Assembly (NCBI RefSeq): GCF_019279795.1
Contig: NC_056745.1
Span: 1,488,914,540-1,488,978,539, forward strand
Reading direction: 5' to 3'
Source of the DNA: Protopterus annectens
Lineage: Eukaryota > Chordata > Ceratodontiformes > Protopteridae
Length of the DNA: 64,000 nt
Shown: one piece after another, positions 10,036 to 20,965 of the stretch
Layout of the letters: the number at the start of each line of letters is the position of its first letter
How positions within the stretch are numbered: the first letter of the stretch is position 1
The notes under the pieces: generated by a model
The model's input: only the letters and a program-made list of their open reading frames with translations
Databases searched by the model: none
What the model was told of the DNA's origin: nothing
Program-made: the position numbers and the translations under genes

Positions 10036-12300
10036 TTGTCTTCTCTGGTAAGGTCAGACCCAAAATGGTCTCCTTTAAAACCCGGAACCCCAGCTAACCC
10101 TGAAATGTTCAGGAACTACTCTAAGGCTAACTTCCTACTATTAAGTGATAACCTGGTAAAATGTCAAGCCCCCATAAACCTTGAGAACACATTCACAGAA
10201 ACCCTGTACAAGCATGTTAATAGCTGCATAGAGCCAGCTGTACCCACCAGGAAGAAGTACAGAACTAACTCAAAAAATAAGCCACCTGGTAGAATCACAA
10301 CATCAGAAGGATGTATACCAGGAGGAAGAAAATCATGGAAAAAATTAGGAGCAACAGCACCCAGCAGGATAAAAGCACTCTCATCAAACTAAACAAACAA
10401 CTCAGAGAGCAAGTTAAGTCTACCAAAGCTAAATTTGAGGTAAATTTGGCTTCTCAAGCCAAGGACAGCCACAAGGCATTATTTAGCTATATCTGCAACC
10501 TCAAAGACAATATGCAATTGTGTGTGGAGCTCAGCCAGAAGATACAGCAAACCTACCAGCTGACAAATTCAGCTATAACTTTACCTCTCTCTTCCCATCA
10601 GTCTCCTTCAGGAAATATCATGAAATAGAACTCCCCCTACTACCACTAGAACTCCCCCTACTACCACTAGTGAACAGGTCTTAAATGCTCTCTCTAAGGC
10701 AAAGAACACTGCATGAATAGGCCTGACAATATCCCAGGATGTCTTCTAAATAACATGGAATATGACCTATCAGGCCCTCTGGAATTGATGTTTAACTGTA
10801 GCTTTCAAACAGGCTTCGTGCATCATGAATGGAGAACAGCACAAAGGTGGGCCACGTACAGACCCTATAAACTATAGACCCATAAGCCTCACTAGTCTCA
10901 CATGCAAAGTCATGGAAAGAAGTATCATGGAAATGATCGGTAATGACATAGGAAAGCTCCAGACACTGGACTCAACCCAACTGGTTTCATCAAGGGCAGA
11001 TGATACCTACTCAACCTGGTGGACTTCTTTGAGAAGATCACCAAACCAATGGATGAGGGCAAAACCGTTCATACGGCCTACCTTGACCTGGCCAAGGCAT
11101 TTGACACAATGCCCCACTCGGGCACTGTTGACAAACGCAAGAGGTTAGGTACAAATTTTTAAGTCACCTGGTGGATAGCCAGCTGGCTCACAGGCAGGAC
11201 CCAGGAACATAGAATTGCGGAGTGCACCTCTACAAAGAGGCCAGTCACAACTAGAGTCCCTCAGAGATCAGTTGTGGGACCACTCCTTTTTGTCATTTAT
11301 TTCCCTGAACTCAAGGCCAAGCTTCAAGGGCCTCTGACTGACTAAATTTGCAGGTGATTGCAAATTAGGCGCTGTCATAAATTCCCGCACTGACACAAAT
11401 GTTCTCCAGGAAGAGTTGACACAGACAAATAACAGAGTGTCAGAGCCATGGACTAAAATTAAATGCCAAGAAATGCATGAAAGTACCCTTTGGGAAGTCA
11501 TCCACCTCTCGTATCTATCATATTGACAACATGCCCCTAAGAGCTGACTGAGGGACTTGGGGACACAGACAGTAATCTAGCCTTTGACCATCACGTGTCT
11601 ACAGTAGTGAGGAAATCATTCTATGTTATGCAATTTATAAACATGAGTCCAAGGAGGTAATTCCTCCACTGTACTTGGCATTCATCAGATCTGGGCCTAT
11701 CAATGAGTTCAATGACCCTTTTGTATGTACCTAATCAGCCACATCCAACAAGTGGAACGTCCACAGAGGTTCTTCACTAAATGAATACAGGGAGTAAGTA
11801 ACATGCTGTGCAGACCACCTCAACGCTATATCCCTTTATTCAGTCTCCCACAAATTGTTGAGGGGAAAACTATGCCTGTAATACAAGGCATTGTCAGTCC
11901 CAACCCTGATGGACTTCCTGCATATCCACAAAACAAAGAGCACTAGAATTATCCATTCTAAGGACTTAAACCTTGCCTGTGATATAAATATGACCTGCTG
12001 GAGAGACAGGTATGTATTCCAGAGACTACCCCCCTCTCTGGAACAGGTTCCCCATCCATGGGAAGCAGAGTTCCTCCCTAACCTAATTCAAGTGTAACTT
12101 GGACAACTGGATGGAGAACAGGAAATTTATCTTTGATCTGGCACCTATGTTTCTAAAGAACACAGGCAACCTGTAAATGGTTTATCTCCCAGGAGCCTGC
12201 TTACAATTATGAAAAGTATGACACCTTGTCAGAGATTTGGGGTGCATAACTAGGCTTAAAAAGGCCCTTGTGGTCATTAGGCTAATACACACCGATGAAG
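10036..12300 (+). mobile_element. CR1-like LINE, copy 2 (badly decayed)
   Basis: Starts inside the endonuclease/linker region (LVRSDPK... corresponds to the SDH block) and runs through RT to a CR1-type 3' tail (aactaggcttaaaaaggccc at about 12247). Readable RT blocks include NYRPISLTSLTCKVMERSIM at about 10867-10930 and the C-terminal NMTCWRDRYVFQRLPPSLEQ near 11985-12045. Motif C reads FAGDCKLG near 11345-11368, with the first catalytic Asp replaced by Gly. Many frameshifts. Confidence 0.85.
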
Positions 12301-13120
12301 TTATGAGCATTTCACTAAACTCCATAGACTGCCATCACCTAGTCTTGTGCTGTTTATTACAGTCTCTTTTTGTATGTAACATATAATTTAGTCTTCTTGA
12401 GATCTGTGACCTCTGACTTTCATAAGTTTGTTATTCTAATAGTTTCTCTTTTTTCTTCTTTCATAGTACCTTCAAAAAATTCTTTGTTTAATATGAAATT
12501 CACTTACCTACCATGCTGAGGAAAGGTGGCATGTTTTTAAGTGTTAACAGTCCGATGTGCAGATTTAATTTCTTTCTGCTCACCTCAGACAATGCAGCTG
12601 ACTGGCTTTACTGCTGCACTACTTATCGTATGAGAAAAGCAAAAATAAGACACCATTCAAAAAGAAGCAAGACCAGTCAAAATAAGGCAGCACTCCACAA
12701 ACCTGAAATTAATTACGTTTTTTACAATTTCATACTCAACATAGCCTTTTGGCTCTTTCTACTAACAACTTGAAAATAACATAGCAAGCATTATCTTTTG
12801 TCTATGTCTACTAACATTTACCTCAACCTTATAAAAACTGTTAAGTTATCCTATATTAAGCATCCCACCAACATATTACAGAGCAGGTTGTAACACCTAT
12901 AATAAGGTGCAACCACAGGGAGATATCCTAGTAGGTTTAGCAACGTTACATATTCAGTCTAAAACATTAGAGACTGTAGCTAATCCAACACTGTGGACCT
13001 ACCTAAAGATACTCCTTAAATTTCCAGTTGCTGTTCTGAGCTTCTCATGTTAAAGCAATACTTTTGACTCATTGTTCCAGAAATCATCAATATACTTATA
13101 GGCAATGGACACTATCTAAC
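12301..13120. other. No gene recognised
   Basis: AT-rich sequence. The open frame at 12513-12773 has no recognisable domain and I do not call it a gene. Confidence 0.5.
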
Positions 13121-13121
13121 C

Positions 13122-13167
13122 TGCACACACACGCACATGCACACGCACACACACACACACACACACA

Positions 13168-13212
<45 letters not shown>
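13122..13212. repeat. Compound (CA)n(TA)n microsatellite
   Basis: CA-rich tract followed by a pure AT tract, then gcgtgtttgtgtatgtgc. The open frames across it on both strands are simple-repeat artefacts. Confidence 0.97.
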
Positions 13213-13215
<3 letters not shown>

Positions 13216-13236
13216 TGTTTGTGTATGTGCATCTTA

Positions 13237-13400
13237 GAGTATTAAGGAGCTCCTGTGGTGCAGTGGTGCAAGGTTTGATTCTCCCAGCCTCCATTCCCGA
13301 ACTGTGTAACTCTGACAAAGTCACTTAACAAGACACTGTTTCTAGACTCAGTGTGAAAAAGCACCATAAGTTCTTCCAAATAAAGTTTATATTTTTAATT
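13237..13400 (+). mobile_element. tRNA-SINE with a CORE/MIR-like body
   Basis: The head ctgtggtgcagtggtgcaag and ggtttgattctccc resemble A and B boxes. The body gaactgtgtaactctgacaa followed by agtcacttaac resembles the CORE segment of MIR-type SINEs. Diverged; assigned from pattern only. Confidence 0.5.
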
Positions 13401-14710
13401 AAATGTCTCAGTTTTTTACTGTTAGGAACAGTATATATCGGTAGGTCTCCCTCTCAGCAGTCCTCTAGCAGGAATGTTTTCCACGCGCTTCTCCGAGGCC
13501 TTTCTTAAGAGTGGCTGATTCTCTATCCCAGAGTAACTGCTTTGGGCTCCTAGTCATTCAACGTTGGCAGTTACAGGCTGTTGGGGAATGGAGTTATAAC
13601 TGGAATTTATTTAGAGATTTATTTGACCTTATTTTAACGCTGCAGTAGAGATTTCACTACCCCTTGCTTCAGTCTTGTCTGAAGACAACTCAGCTAATAA
13701 CTACGTGGTCTATAATGGCATTGTGGTTTGGGGTGCATTCCAATGTATTCCCCATCTCTGACAGACTGCAGTACAGAAGCCAGAAGGTGAAACCCTTGAC
13801 CTGGGTTGTTATATGTGTACTTTATGCTTTCTACATACAAGCAAAGCAATACAGGATAAACATTTTCTTTCAATGAAAGAATACAGTAAGATGGGAAGCA
13901 TCTCATACATGTACCCACCACAAAATAAACCAAAAGTGTTATTTGTTTATGCGTTGATTTATAATGAATTTTTAAAAGCTTGATGTTTTAAACTAATCTT
14001 TTTCAGTAGTGTTGATGATGGTTTCAATTTAAGCAGTTAAACAAAAAAAACTATAACAGATAGAAGTACTATGGTTCTGTGTAGTGAGTAATTGCCATCA
14101 CTTCATTAGCAACCTGTCAGTGCTGTGCATAAAAAATAGTTTCCTTAACTTGAAGAGGCCTTTTTTGTGGTATTTTTTTCATCATATGCTTTCAAAGAAA
14201 ACCAGGTGCTTGTAAATCAATAATGAGTGTTTAGTACAGAATTGTCTTCAGATCTCCTTTTGTTGAACCATTAGTTCTTCTGTGATACGTTTGACGTGTG
14301 TGTATGAGCTGAGTAGGCACAATTTATTTATGTCTCTGAGGTTTCAGTTACGCTGCAGTCTCTGTTTATGAAGCTATGAGAAATAAAAGCTTGGTACTAA
14401 AACAGAAGTCCGAACACTGACAAGAAGAAAGAAATAGATCTGTCAGCTTGGTGGTAGCTTACATTACCTTCTCATCAGTATTAAAAAAACTACTTACACC
14501 ACTACAGACCTTCCATGCTGCTGCAATTTTTATTTTTAACTAGAATAAATTGCAGGGAAATTCTTTTCAAATCATTATAAAACCCCGAGCACAACCAGTA
14601 ATTTGTTGATGGCTACATACAAGTAATACTGACCATCAGGCCAGAAACGAGTCCGTAATAATATATAGCTTTAAATATCATGTCCAGTAATAGCAATACA
14701 TAATTGCACA
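13401..14710. other. No gene recognised
   Basis: Unassigned AT-rich DNA. Short frames at 13664-13933 on both strands lack any motif. Confidence 0.5.
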
Positions 14711-14715
14711 CTATT

Positions 14716-14860
14716 TAGTGTAATGGTTAAGGTGCTTACCTTAGAAACACAAGGTGCAGGGTTCGATTCTCACATGGAGTAACTGGCTAGGCTTAAAATG
14801 GCCCCCAAGGACAGTTAGCCTAGTATGAAACTACTTACCACTACTACTTACTACTTATTT
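14716..14860 (+). mobile_element. tRNA-derived SINE with a CR1-like 3' tail
   Basis: The A-box-like tagtgtaatggttaaggtgc and B-box-like gggttcgattctcac are followed by ctggctaggcttaaaatggc and a ttagcctagta block. That block matches the 3' tails of the CR1-like copies at about 4182, 12247 and 32216. It ends in a short ACT-repeat tail. A shared tail is the usual sign that a SINE borrows the LINE's reverse transcriptase. Confidence 0.7.
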
Positions 14861-15282
14861 GAAAAATCACCCGTAAGAGTTCGGGACTTTTGTTCTAACA
14901 GTCTGGGAAAAAAATTGATACTGCCTGCAGCAGACAAGTTAAATTTGAGTGAGCAGTCGTTTTTTCTCAAGCCTTCCATCAAATGTGACAATGTTAATTA
15001 ATAAAATGAGGTCACACTGATTACATCTGCCACTGCTACTGGCAAAGTGATGTTCAGTGGATTTTTGTGGTTTTTCTATGCTACTGTAATTTGTATATTA
15101 TAGCGAATGCATATACTAACTTAGCTGGAAAAGTCATCTTTGCAATAACGTATATACAGTCTAACAACTCCATACCAATTCTGCATACATTTTGCATTTT
15201 TTGTCACCTTAAATTTTAAAACTTGTGTCTCTGAGTTATGGTATCCTACAATCCTACTGAAAGTGGGAAGCAATATGCATAA
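14861..15282. other. No gene recognised
   Basis: Flanking DNA of DIRS-like element A. Nothing assigned. Confidence 0.5.
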
Positions 15283-15498
15283 AGTATAGTTGTGTACACT
15301 TACCATAAATGTAGATGTTCGAGTGTATTCACTGCTGCAGTCATTACACTTGGGTTATCTGCCTGCAGGTAGCCCTCAGTCGGCCCGAATACCAGAGTCT
15401 TGGATTTCTGCATCAATTGCTGTCACTTCTTCCATGACGTCAGGTCATCAGGGGGATAAAGCATGCAGCTGACGCCATTACATCAGTTTTTCTTGCCC
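15283..15498. repeat. Element A left inverted terminal repeat
   Basis: 15313-15498 is the inverted counterpart of 26341-26524. The first 30 bases are an extra left-only end. TGACGTCA lies at 15435-15442. The TATA position is decayed to gataaag. Confidence 0.85.
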
Positions 15499-15648
15499 CA
15501 GATGTCAGAAGCCCCCAAAACAAGAAGCAATTATATGGTGTGGAACACCTCCAGTAAAAAGTAAATACCATTGCCCTAAAATAGGGCCAAAAAAGAGGCT
15601 AGATAGAATGTATAGAAAAGTCAGGGGGCTGGAGGGAGGGTAACCAGG

Positions 15649-15752
15649 ACTGCAACAGTGAATACACTTGAACATCTACATTTATGGTAAGTGTACACAA
15701 CTGTACTATGTTCTTTGTGTTTCACTGTTGCAGTCCTCACATATGGGTTGAT
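15649..15752. repeat. Element A internal complementary region
   Basis: 15649-15707 is the reverse complement of the left end. 15708-15752 copies the right end (atgttctttgtgtttcactg). The two meet at actgtact/atgttc, as in a joined circular intermediate. This is a hallmark of DIRS elements. Confidence 0.88.
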
Positions 15753-15782
15753 TCCCAAAGCTGAGGAAGGGTGGAGGCAGTC

Positions 15783-17136
15783 AAAAAGTATTAGGGCTGG
15801 TTAGCAGGCCTTGTAAGACTGCTGTAGCAAATCCAGCTCTGGATTTAGAAAAGATAGGCAAGTGGCAATGCTTGGTGAAGGTGTGTACAGAACTTCAGGT
15901 TGCAGCTTCCAGGATGTCCCTGGTAGGGACTCCCCTGAGAAATGCTGTAGAGGTTGAGGTAGCCCTAGTGGAATGGGTTCTGATTCCCTGTAGGGTAGGT
16001 TTTCCACAGTGTTTGTAGCAGAAATGGATGCAGTGTGCTATCCATTTGGAGATGGTTTGCTTTGAAATGGCCTTGCTCTCTGCCGCTGTAGCAAAGCTGA
16101 CTAGCAGCTGGTCAGATTTTCTGAAAGGTTTAGTCCTATCAGGGTAGGACCTAAGCTGCCTGTGCACATCCAAGGAGTGCAGGATCCTTTCCGCTTTAGT
16201 CTGAGGATTAGGGAAAAAGGTTGGTGAATGGATGGATTGGTTTAAAGCCACATTAGATACCACCTTGGGCATAAATGATGTGTTAGTCCTGCGGGAAACC
16301 CTGTCCACATGGAAGACAATGAAGGGTTCCACAGCCATAAGGGCCTGCAACTCAGACACTCTTCTTGCTGAAGTGATGGCTAGAAGTAAGGCTGTTTTCC
16401 AAGAGAGGAATTTTAACTCTGCTGTAGCAGCAGGCTCAAAGGGGGGAAGCGTGAGCTTCTCTAGTACAAAGTTAAGGTCCCAGGCTGGAGTGGGAGCTCT
16501 CCTTGGGGGTCTTAAGTTGTTAGTTCCTCTCAGGAACTGTTTGACCAGAGGGTGAGAGAAGAGGGGTGGCTCAGTATTGTAATGAGCTGAGATGGCAGAG
16601 GCATGAATCTTAATTGAAGAGAAGGATAGGCCTTTGTGGAGCAGTTCTGCTTGATAATCTAGGATTTCAGGTAAGGTGAGCATGGTTGTGTTTTTTCCCT
16701 GAGACTGGTTCCAAGAATAGTATCTTTTCCACTTTTCTGAATAGGATTTCCTAGTGCTAGGACTCCTGGCCTCAAGGATGACATCCAGCACCTGTTCGTT
16801 GAGGGTTGCTGGTGATGTATTCAGGGGATGAGCCAGGCTGCTAGGTTCAAGGTTTGCAGCTGAGGATGCAAAATCTGTCCCTCCTGCTGGGATAGCAGGG
16901 AAGGGGTCTGAAGGAGGTGCCAGGGTGGCACTACTGTCAGAGTGTGTAAAAGTGGGTACCAGTGCTGGCATGACCAGGCTGGTGCAATCAGGATTGTCCT
17001 TGGTTTGTCCTGTTTGACCTTGAGTAGTACTTTCAAGAGGAGGGGCAGAGGGGGAAAGGCATAGATTGAGAGATTTTCCCATGTAAATGACAGGGCATCC
17101 ACTTTCCATACTTGGCTGTGGGGAGTTCTGGTGCAA
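15783..17136 (-). pseudogene. Element A tyrosine recombinase (inactivated)
   Basis: Recombinase that would integrate the circular DNA copy. The N-terminal SAM-like region (EARSPSTRKSYSEKWKRY) is followed by the catalytic domain with SARRVSELQAL (first Arg) and HSTRAT (His-x-x-Arg). After ILEAAT the expected Trp codon is a stop (near 15895). The presumed nucleophile Tyr, seen as HTFSKHY in B, reads HTFTKHC here. Both changes would abolish activity. The 5' part overlaps the RNase H end in another frame. Confidence 0.85.
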
Positions 17137-18720
17137 AATTTACTCAGTTGATGGTTCTGGGGGAAGGCAAAGAGGTCCACCTCTGGTGGCTCCCACCTGT
17201 GGATCATAAGCTGTAATGATTTGGGTGCCAGTTTCCACTCGAGTGGGTCAATTAGATTTCTGCTTAAGTCGTCTGCCAGTGAATTTAGTTTGTCTGGCAG
17301 GAATTGAGCTTGCAGGTGCACTTGATTGCTCAAGGCTGTGTTCCACAGAGCCACGGCTAACTTGCAGAGTGGGCAGGAATGAGTTCCCTCCTGCTTGTTT
17401 ATGTACCACATAACTGTGGTGTTGTCTGTCTTTATCATGAGTTGTCCTGGAAAGATAATGTATTTGAAGGCTGTCAGTGCATTTTGTACAGCTAACCTTT
17501 CTTTTTGATTGATATGCAGGTGCATTTGTCTTGGGCTTCATTTGCCTTGAATGCATTTGCCTGCCAAGTAAGCCCCCCATGCATAGTCTGATGCGTCTGT
17601 TGTCAGGGTTTGGGCGGCAGGGGGTTGAGTGAAAGGGAGTCCCTTGTTGTGGTAGCAGGCCTCTGCCCACCAAAGGAACTCTATCCTTAGGCAAGGAATG
17701 ATAGGAATCGTTTCCAGGTCCTGAGGATGTTGACACCAGAGACTTTTTAAGTACCACTGAAGTTTCCTCATATGCAGTCTTGCATATGGAATTAGTAGAA
17801 TGCAAAAAAGAGGTCATGAACCCTAGGGCTTGCAGTATTTTTCTTGCAGACAGCTGGGTTTGGGTGGCCAGTAGTTTGAAGTAGTTTGTCAAATAAACCT
17901 GTTTTTCTGGAGTGAGGAATGCCATCTGGGAAGTTGTGTTCAACTTGCTGCCAGGAATACAATTTTTTGGCTGGGTACCAGATGTGAATTATTTTCGTTG
18001 ATGGTATACCCCAGAGAAGTTAGAAGTCTCTTTACAAATGTCAGGTGCTGAAGTAGCAATTCCTGACTGTCTGCCTGAATCAGGCAATCATCCAAGTATG
18101 GGTAAATTTGAATTTTTCTCTGCCTGCAGTATGCGATGGCTGGGGCCAGGCATTTTGTGAATACCCTGGGCGCAGTTGATAAGCCAAAGGGAAGTGCAGA
18201 GAACTAATAGTGCATACACCCTACCCTGAAACGTAGATATTTCCTGCAAGATTCCCTTATGGAGATATGCCGATAAGCATCTTTTAAGTCTAGGGTGACT
18301 GGCCAGGTGTCCTTGGCTAGCATAGGAAGCAGCTTTTGGAGAATAAGCATTTTGAATTTTGGAACCACCAGGAAGTGTTGAGAATTGACAGATCCAGGAT
18401 AGGACGCCAAGAGTTTTCTTTTCTGGGCTCATAAAACAGTCTGGAGTAGAAACCCTGTCCCCTTTGCTCTATTGGAACAGGCTGAATAGCCTTGCTACTG
18501 AAAAGAGAAAGTACTTGCTTTTGGGCCTCTGCCCACTGGTTTGGGGGGAGGTCTGGCAATCCGCTCGGGGCTAGCAGTGAGTGGAAGTAGAATCTGTATC
18601 CCTAGGATACAATGTTTAAGACCCATCTGTCCTGGGTAATGTACTCCCAATTTTTTTGCATGCAGGGCGAGTTTTCCTCCTAGGGGTGCAAGTACTTGGG
18701 CAAGGCTGGGAAGGATGAAG
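16821..18720 (-). pseudogene. Element A reverse transcriptase-RNase H (broken)
   Basis: The RT part is split across frames at about 18088-18560 and 17780-18200. LTLDLKDAYRHI (motif A) and SALPFGLS lie in these pieces and the YLDD box is near 18090. RNase H follows: TDASDYAWGAY near 17580, HINQKERLAV, KTDNTTVMWYINKQ and LADDLSRN. The DIRS-type C-terminal segment with PEVDLFAFPQNHQLSKF ends at 16821. Several shifts and stops prevent a full product. Confidence 0.82.
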
Positions 18721-18796
18721 GACAAGTCATTGTGAACTTTTTCCATAGGAAGGTGACTTACCACTCCCTGTTTTTGGGGTGGGAGCACTCCATTGT

Positions 18797-20410
18797 TTAG
18801 ATCTGTGCATACCCTGAGACTGTAGTCTTGGTGGTCTGCTGCCCCTGGGTTTGGACTGAGAAGGTCTGGGAAGGACTGGGTTTGGACTGAGAAAGTCTGG
18901 GAGGGACTGGAAAGGACCAGTTTTTTGAAGGCCAATGACTACTGAATCTAGGTGGCTGTACCTGTAGGAAATCTTTAACAGTTTGCATAGAATTAGCTTT
19001 TTCCTCCATCTTTTTAAGAACTTCTTCTGCTTTAGTGCCAAACAAATGTTTTTGGTTTAATGGAGCATCTAGTAATTTTGCTTTGACATGGTCTGGCAAG
19101 ATTTGTTCCTTTGCCCAAGAATGCCTTCTAAGAACAGACCCATTGACAGCAGCCCTGCAAGATGCTTCTAAAGCATCAAAACCACACTGCAAAGTGTTTT
19201 CCAACTTGGTTTGCAGAATGCATTAACTCTTGTAAATCTTTATGTTCTGCACAATCAGGAATCAACATCATTTTTTGTTTAATTAGTTCCATAATATGTT
19301 GCTGGTACTTCAACATGTGAAACTGACAGTTTAGAGCCCTGATGGCAAGAGTAGAAGAGGTGTATACCTTCTTTCCCCATCTGTCAAAAGCTCTAGAATC
19401 CCTGTCCGAAGGGGTAGGGTTTTTGGCTGTAGTAGCCTTAATGCCTTTAGCTCCCTGGGAAATGGTATCTGGATCCACAGTAGGATTCTTAAATAGAAAT
19501 TTGTGAGAGTCAGGTACACTGTAGTACCTGTCAGGTTTTCTAGGAGCTGGTGGCAAAGTATCAGGGGTAAGACTGGATTCCATGAAGACATCATCTACAA
19601 TTTCCAGAACAGGAGGGATAGCTAGAGGCCTGTGCTGAGGCAAGTTTAAAAATTCTCTGAGTCTCTTTTTGGACTGTGGGTACCTCTGGCGCTCCCAGCG
19701 GAAATGCTGTCTGAGGGAATGCAGGGTTTCACCGAAAAAAAATCCTCTGGTGGGGAGGCAGAGGGAATGGAATCCACTGCATCAGAATCCTCATAGGTAG
19801 ATAAGGGTATGTCCTGATAATCAGAGGGGTCAGAGTCATCAGACTCATGATCTGAAGACTCAGAAAGGAAAATCAATTCTTTGTCTTTTAGAGGGGGAAG
19901 GCTGGCTTCCCCTAATTAAAGTAATAAGGTCTTCAGCCATTCTAAGCATTTGTTTCTGAGGCAAGGGAGCTTGAGAATGCGCTTTGGTTGTCGTTTTCCT
20001 AGGCGTAGTGCGGACTCTGGGTCTGAGAAATTTGGTAGTTTTAGTCTGAAACAAAGTAGTCGGTTTAATACGAACATCGGAAGGTCTGAATACACCCTTG
20101 GAAGCCGGTGCCTGCACAGCGGCTCTGGACCCATCCAATGTAGAGACATCCGCAGGTTCCATAGACGAAGAAGCATCTCGCGGCATACCGGACTCCGAAT
20201 GGATCTCAGTAGAGGCATGCAAATCTGCAGAAGTGGGTATCAGGGGCTGCAAAAGCGCCTCACTGAGTACCAGCGGACTGGCGACTAGCTTAACGGAAGC
20301 ATTGTCAGCAGTTTTGGACCTATGCGATGTGTCTCTGTCTTTATCCTTATGTTTTTTTCGGAAGATCGGTAGTCAGACGGCTTATCAAAGCCATTTTGGA
20401 ATACGGAGAA
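18797..20410 (-). pseudogene. Element A gag, 3' portion (split by B)
   Basis: Pieces at 19860-20252, 19646-19876, 19176-19643 and 18797-19204 match the B and C gag order: MAEDLITLIRGSQP, YEDSDAVDSIPSASPPEDF, QHRPLAIPPVLEIVDDVF, PDRYYSVPDSHKFLF and LPDHVKAKLLDAPL. These are structural-protein blocks with no enzymatic motif. Frameshifts near 19646, 19860 and 19200 break it. Its N-terminus lies on the other side of element B at 26021-26205. Confidence 0.8.
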
Positions 20411-20622
20411 AGTACAGTTTTGTACCTACCATAAATGTAGATGTCCGATAGGTATGCATCTGCAGTCATCACATATGGGTTGTCCTGCCTCAGGCAGCCC
20501 TTCAGTCGGCCGGATTCCAAAGTCTGGGTCCGGCGTCGGCTGATGTCGCCCTTTCCCCGACGTCAGAGCACCTGGGGTATAAAAGCGGCAGCCGACGCCA
20601 TCCTCCTCAGCTTTTCTTGCCC
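20411..20622. repeat. Element B left inverted terminal repeat
   Basis: 20441-20622 pairs in inverted orientation with 25840-26020. The outermost 30 bases are left-specific. CGACGTCA at 20558-20565 and tataaaag at 20578-20585 point into the element, antisense to its genes. Confidence 0.9.
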
Positions 20623-20689
20623 CAGATGCCAGGTGCCCTCTAAGGAAGGCTAAATTTGGGGAAATGCAATAGATTCCAAACATGCACAG

Positions 20690-20691
<2 letters not shown>

Positions 20692-20742
<51 letters not shown>
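20692..20742. repeat. (AT)n microsatellite inside B
   Basis: Pure AT tract between the left terminal repeat and the internal complementary region. Element C has one at the equivalent place (44550-44595). Confidence 0.97.
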
Positions 20743-20746
<4 letters not shown>

Positions 20747-20836
20747 CAAATACACCATAATAGATAACCCCAGCTAGCTATGAGAGGGAAAAGTACCCAA
20801 GAAATACCACAGAGGGGAAGGAGGGAGGGTAAACCT

Positions 20837-20935
20837 GACTGCAGATGCATACCTATCAGACATCTACATTTATGGTACGTACAAAACTGTACTATGTCCT
20901 TCAAGGATGCATCTGCAGTCATCACATATGGGTAG
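20837..20935. repeat. Element B internal complementary region
   Basis: 20837-20893 is the near-perfect inverse of the left end. 20894-20935 copies the right end (atgtccttcaaggatgcatc). They meet at actgtact/atgtcc. Confidence 0.9.
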
Positions 20936-20965
20936 AATACCATAGCCAATCTGGGGGTGGAGGAT

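Noticed and set aside
14716..14775. tRNA gene
   Set aside because: A/B-box-like sequences are present but the fold is not complete, and a CR1-type tail follows, which indicates a SINE.
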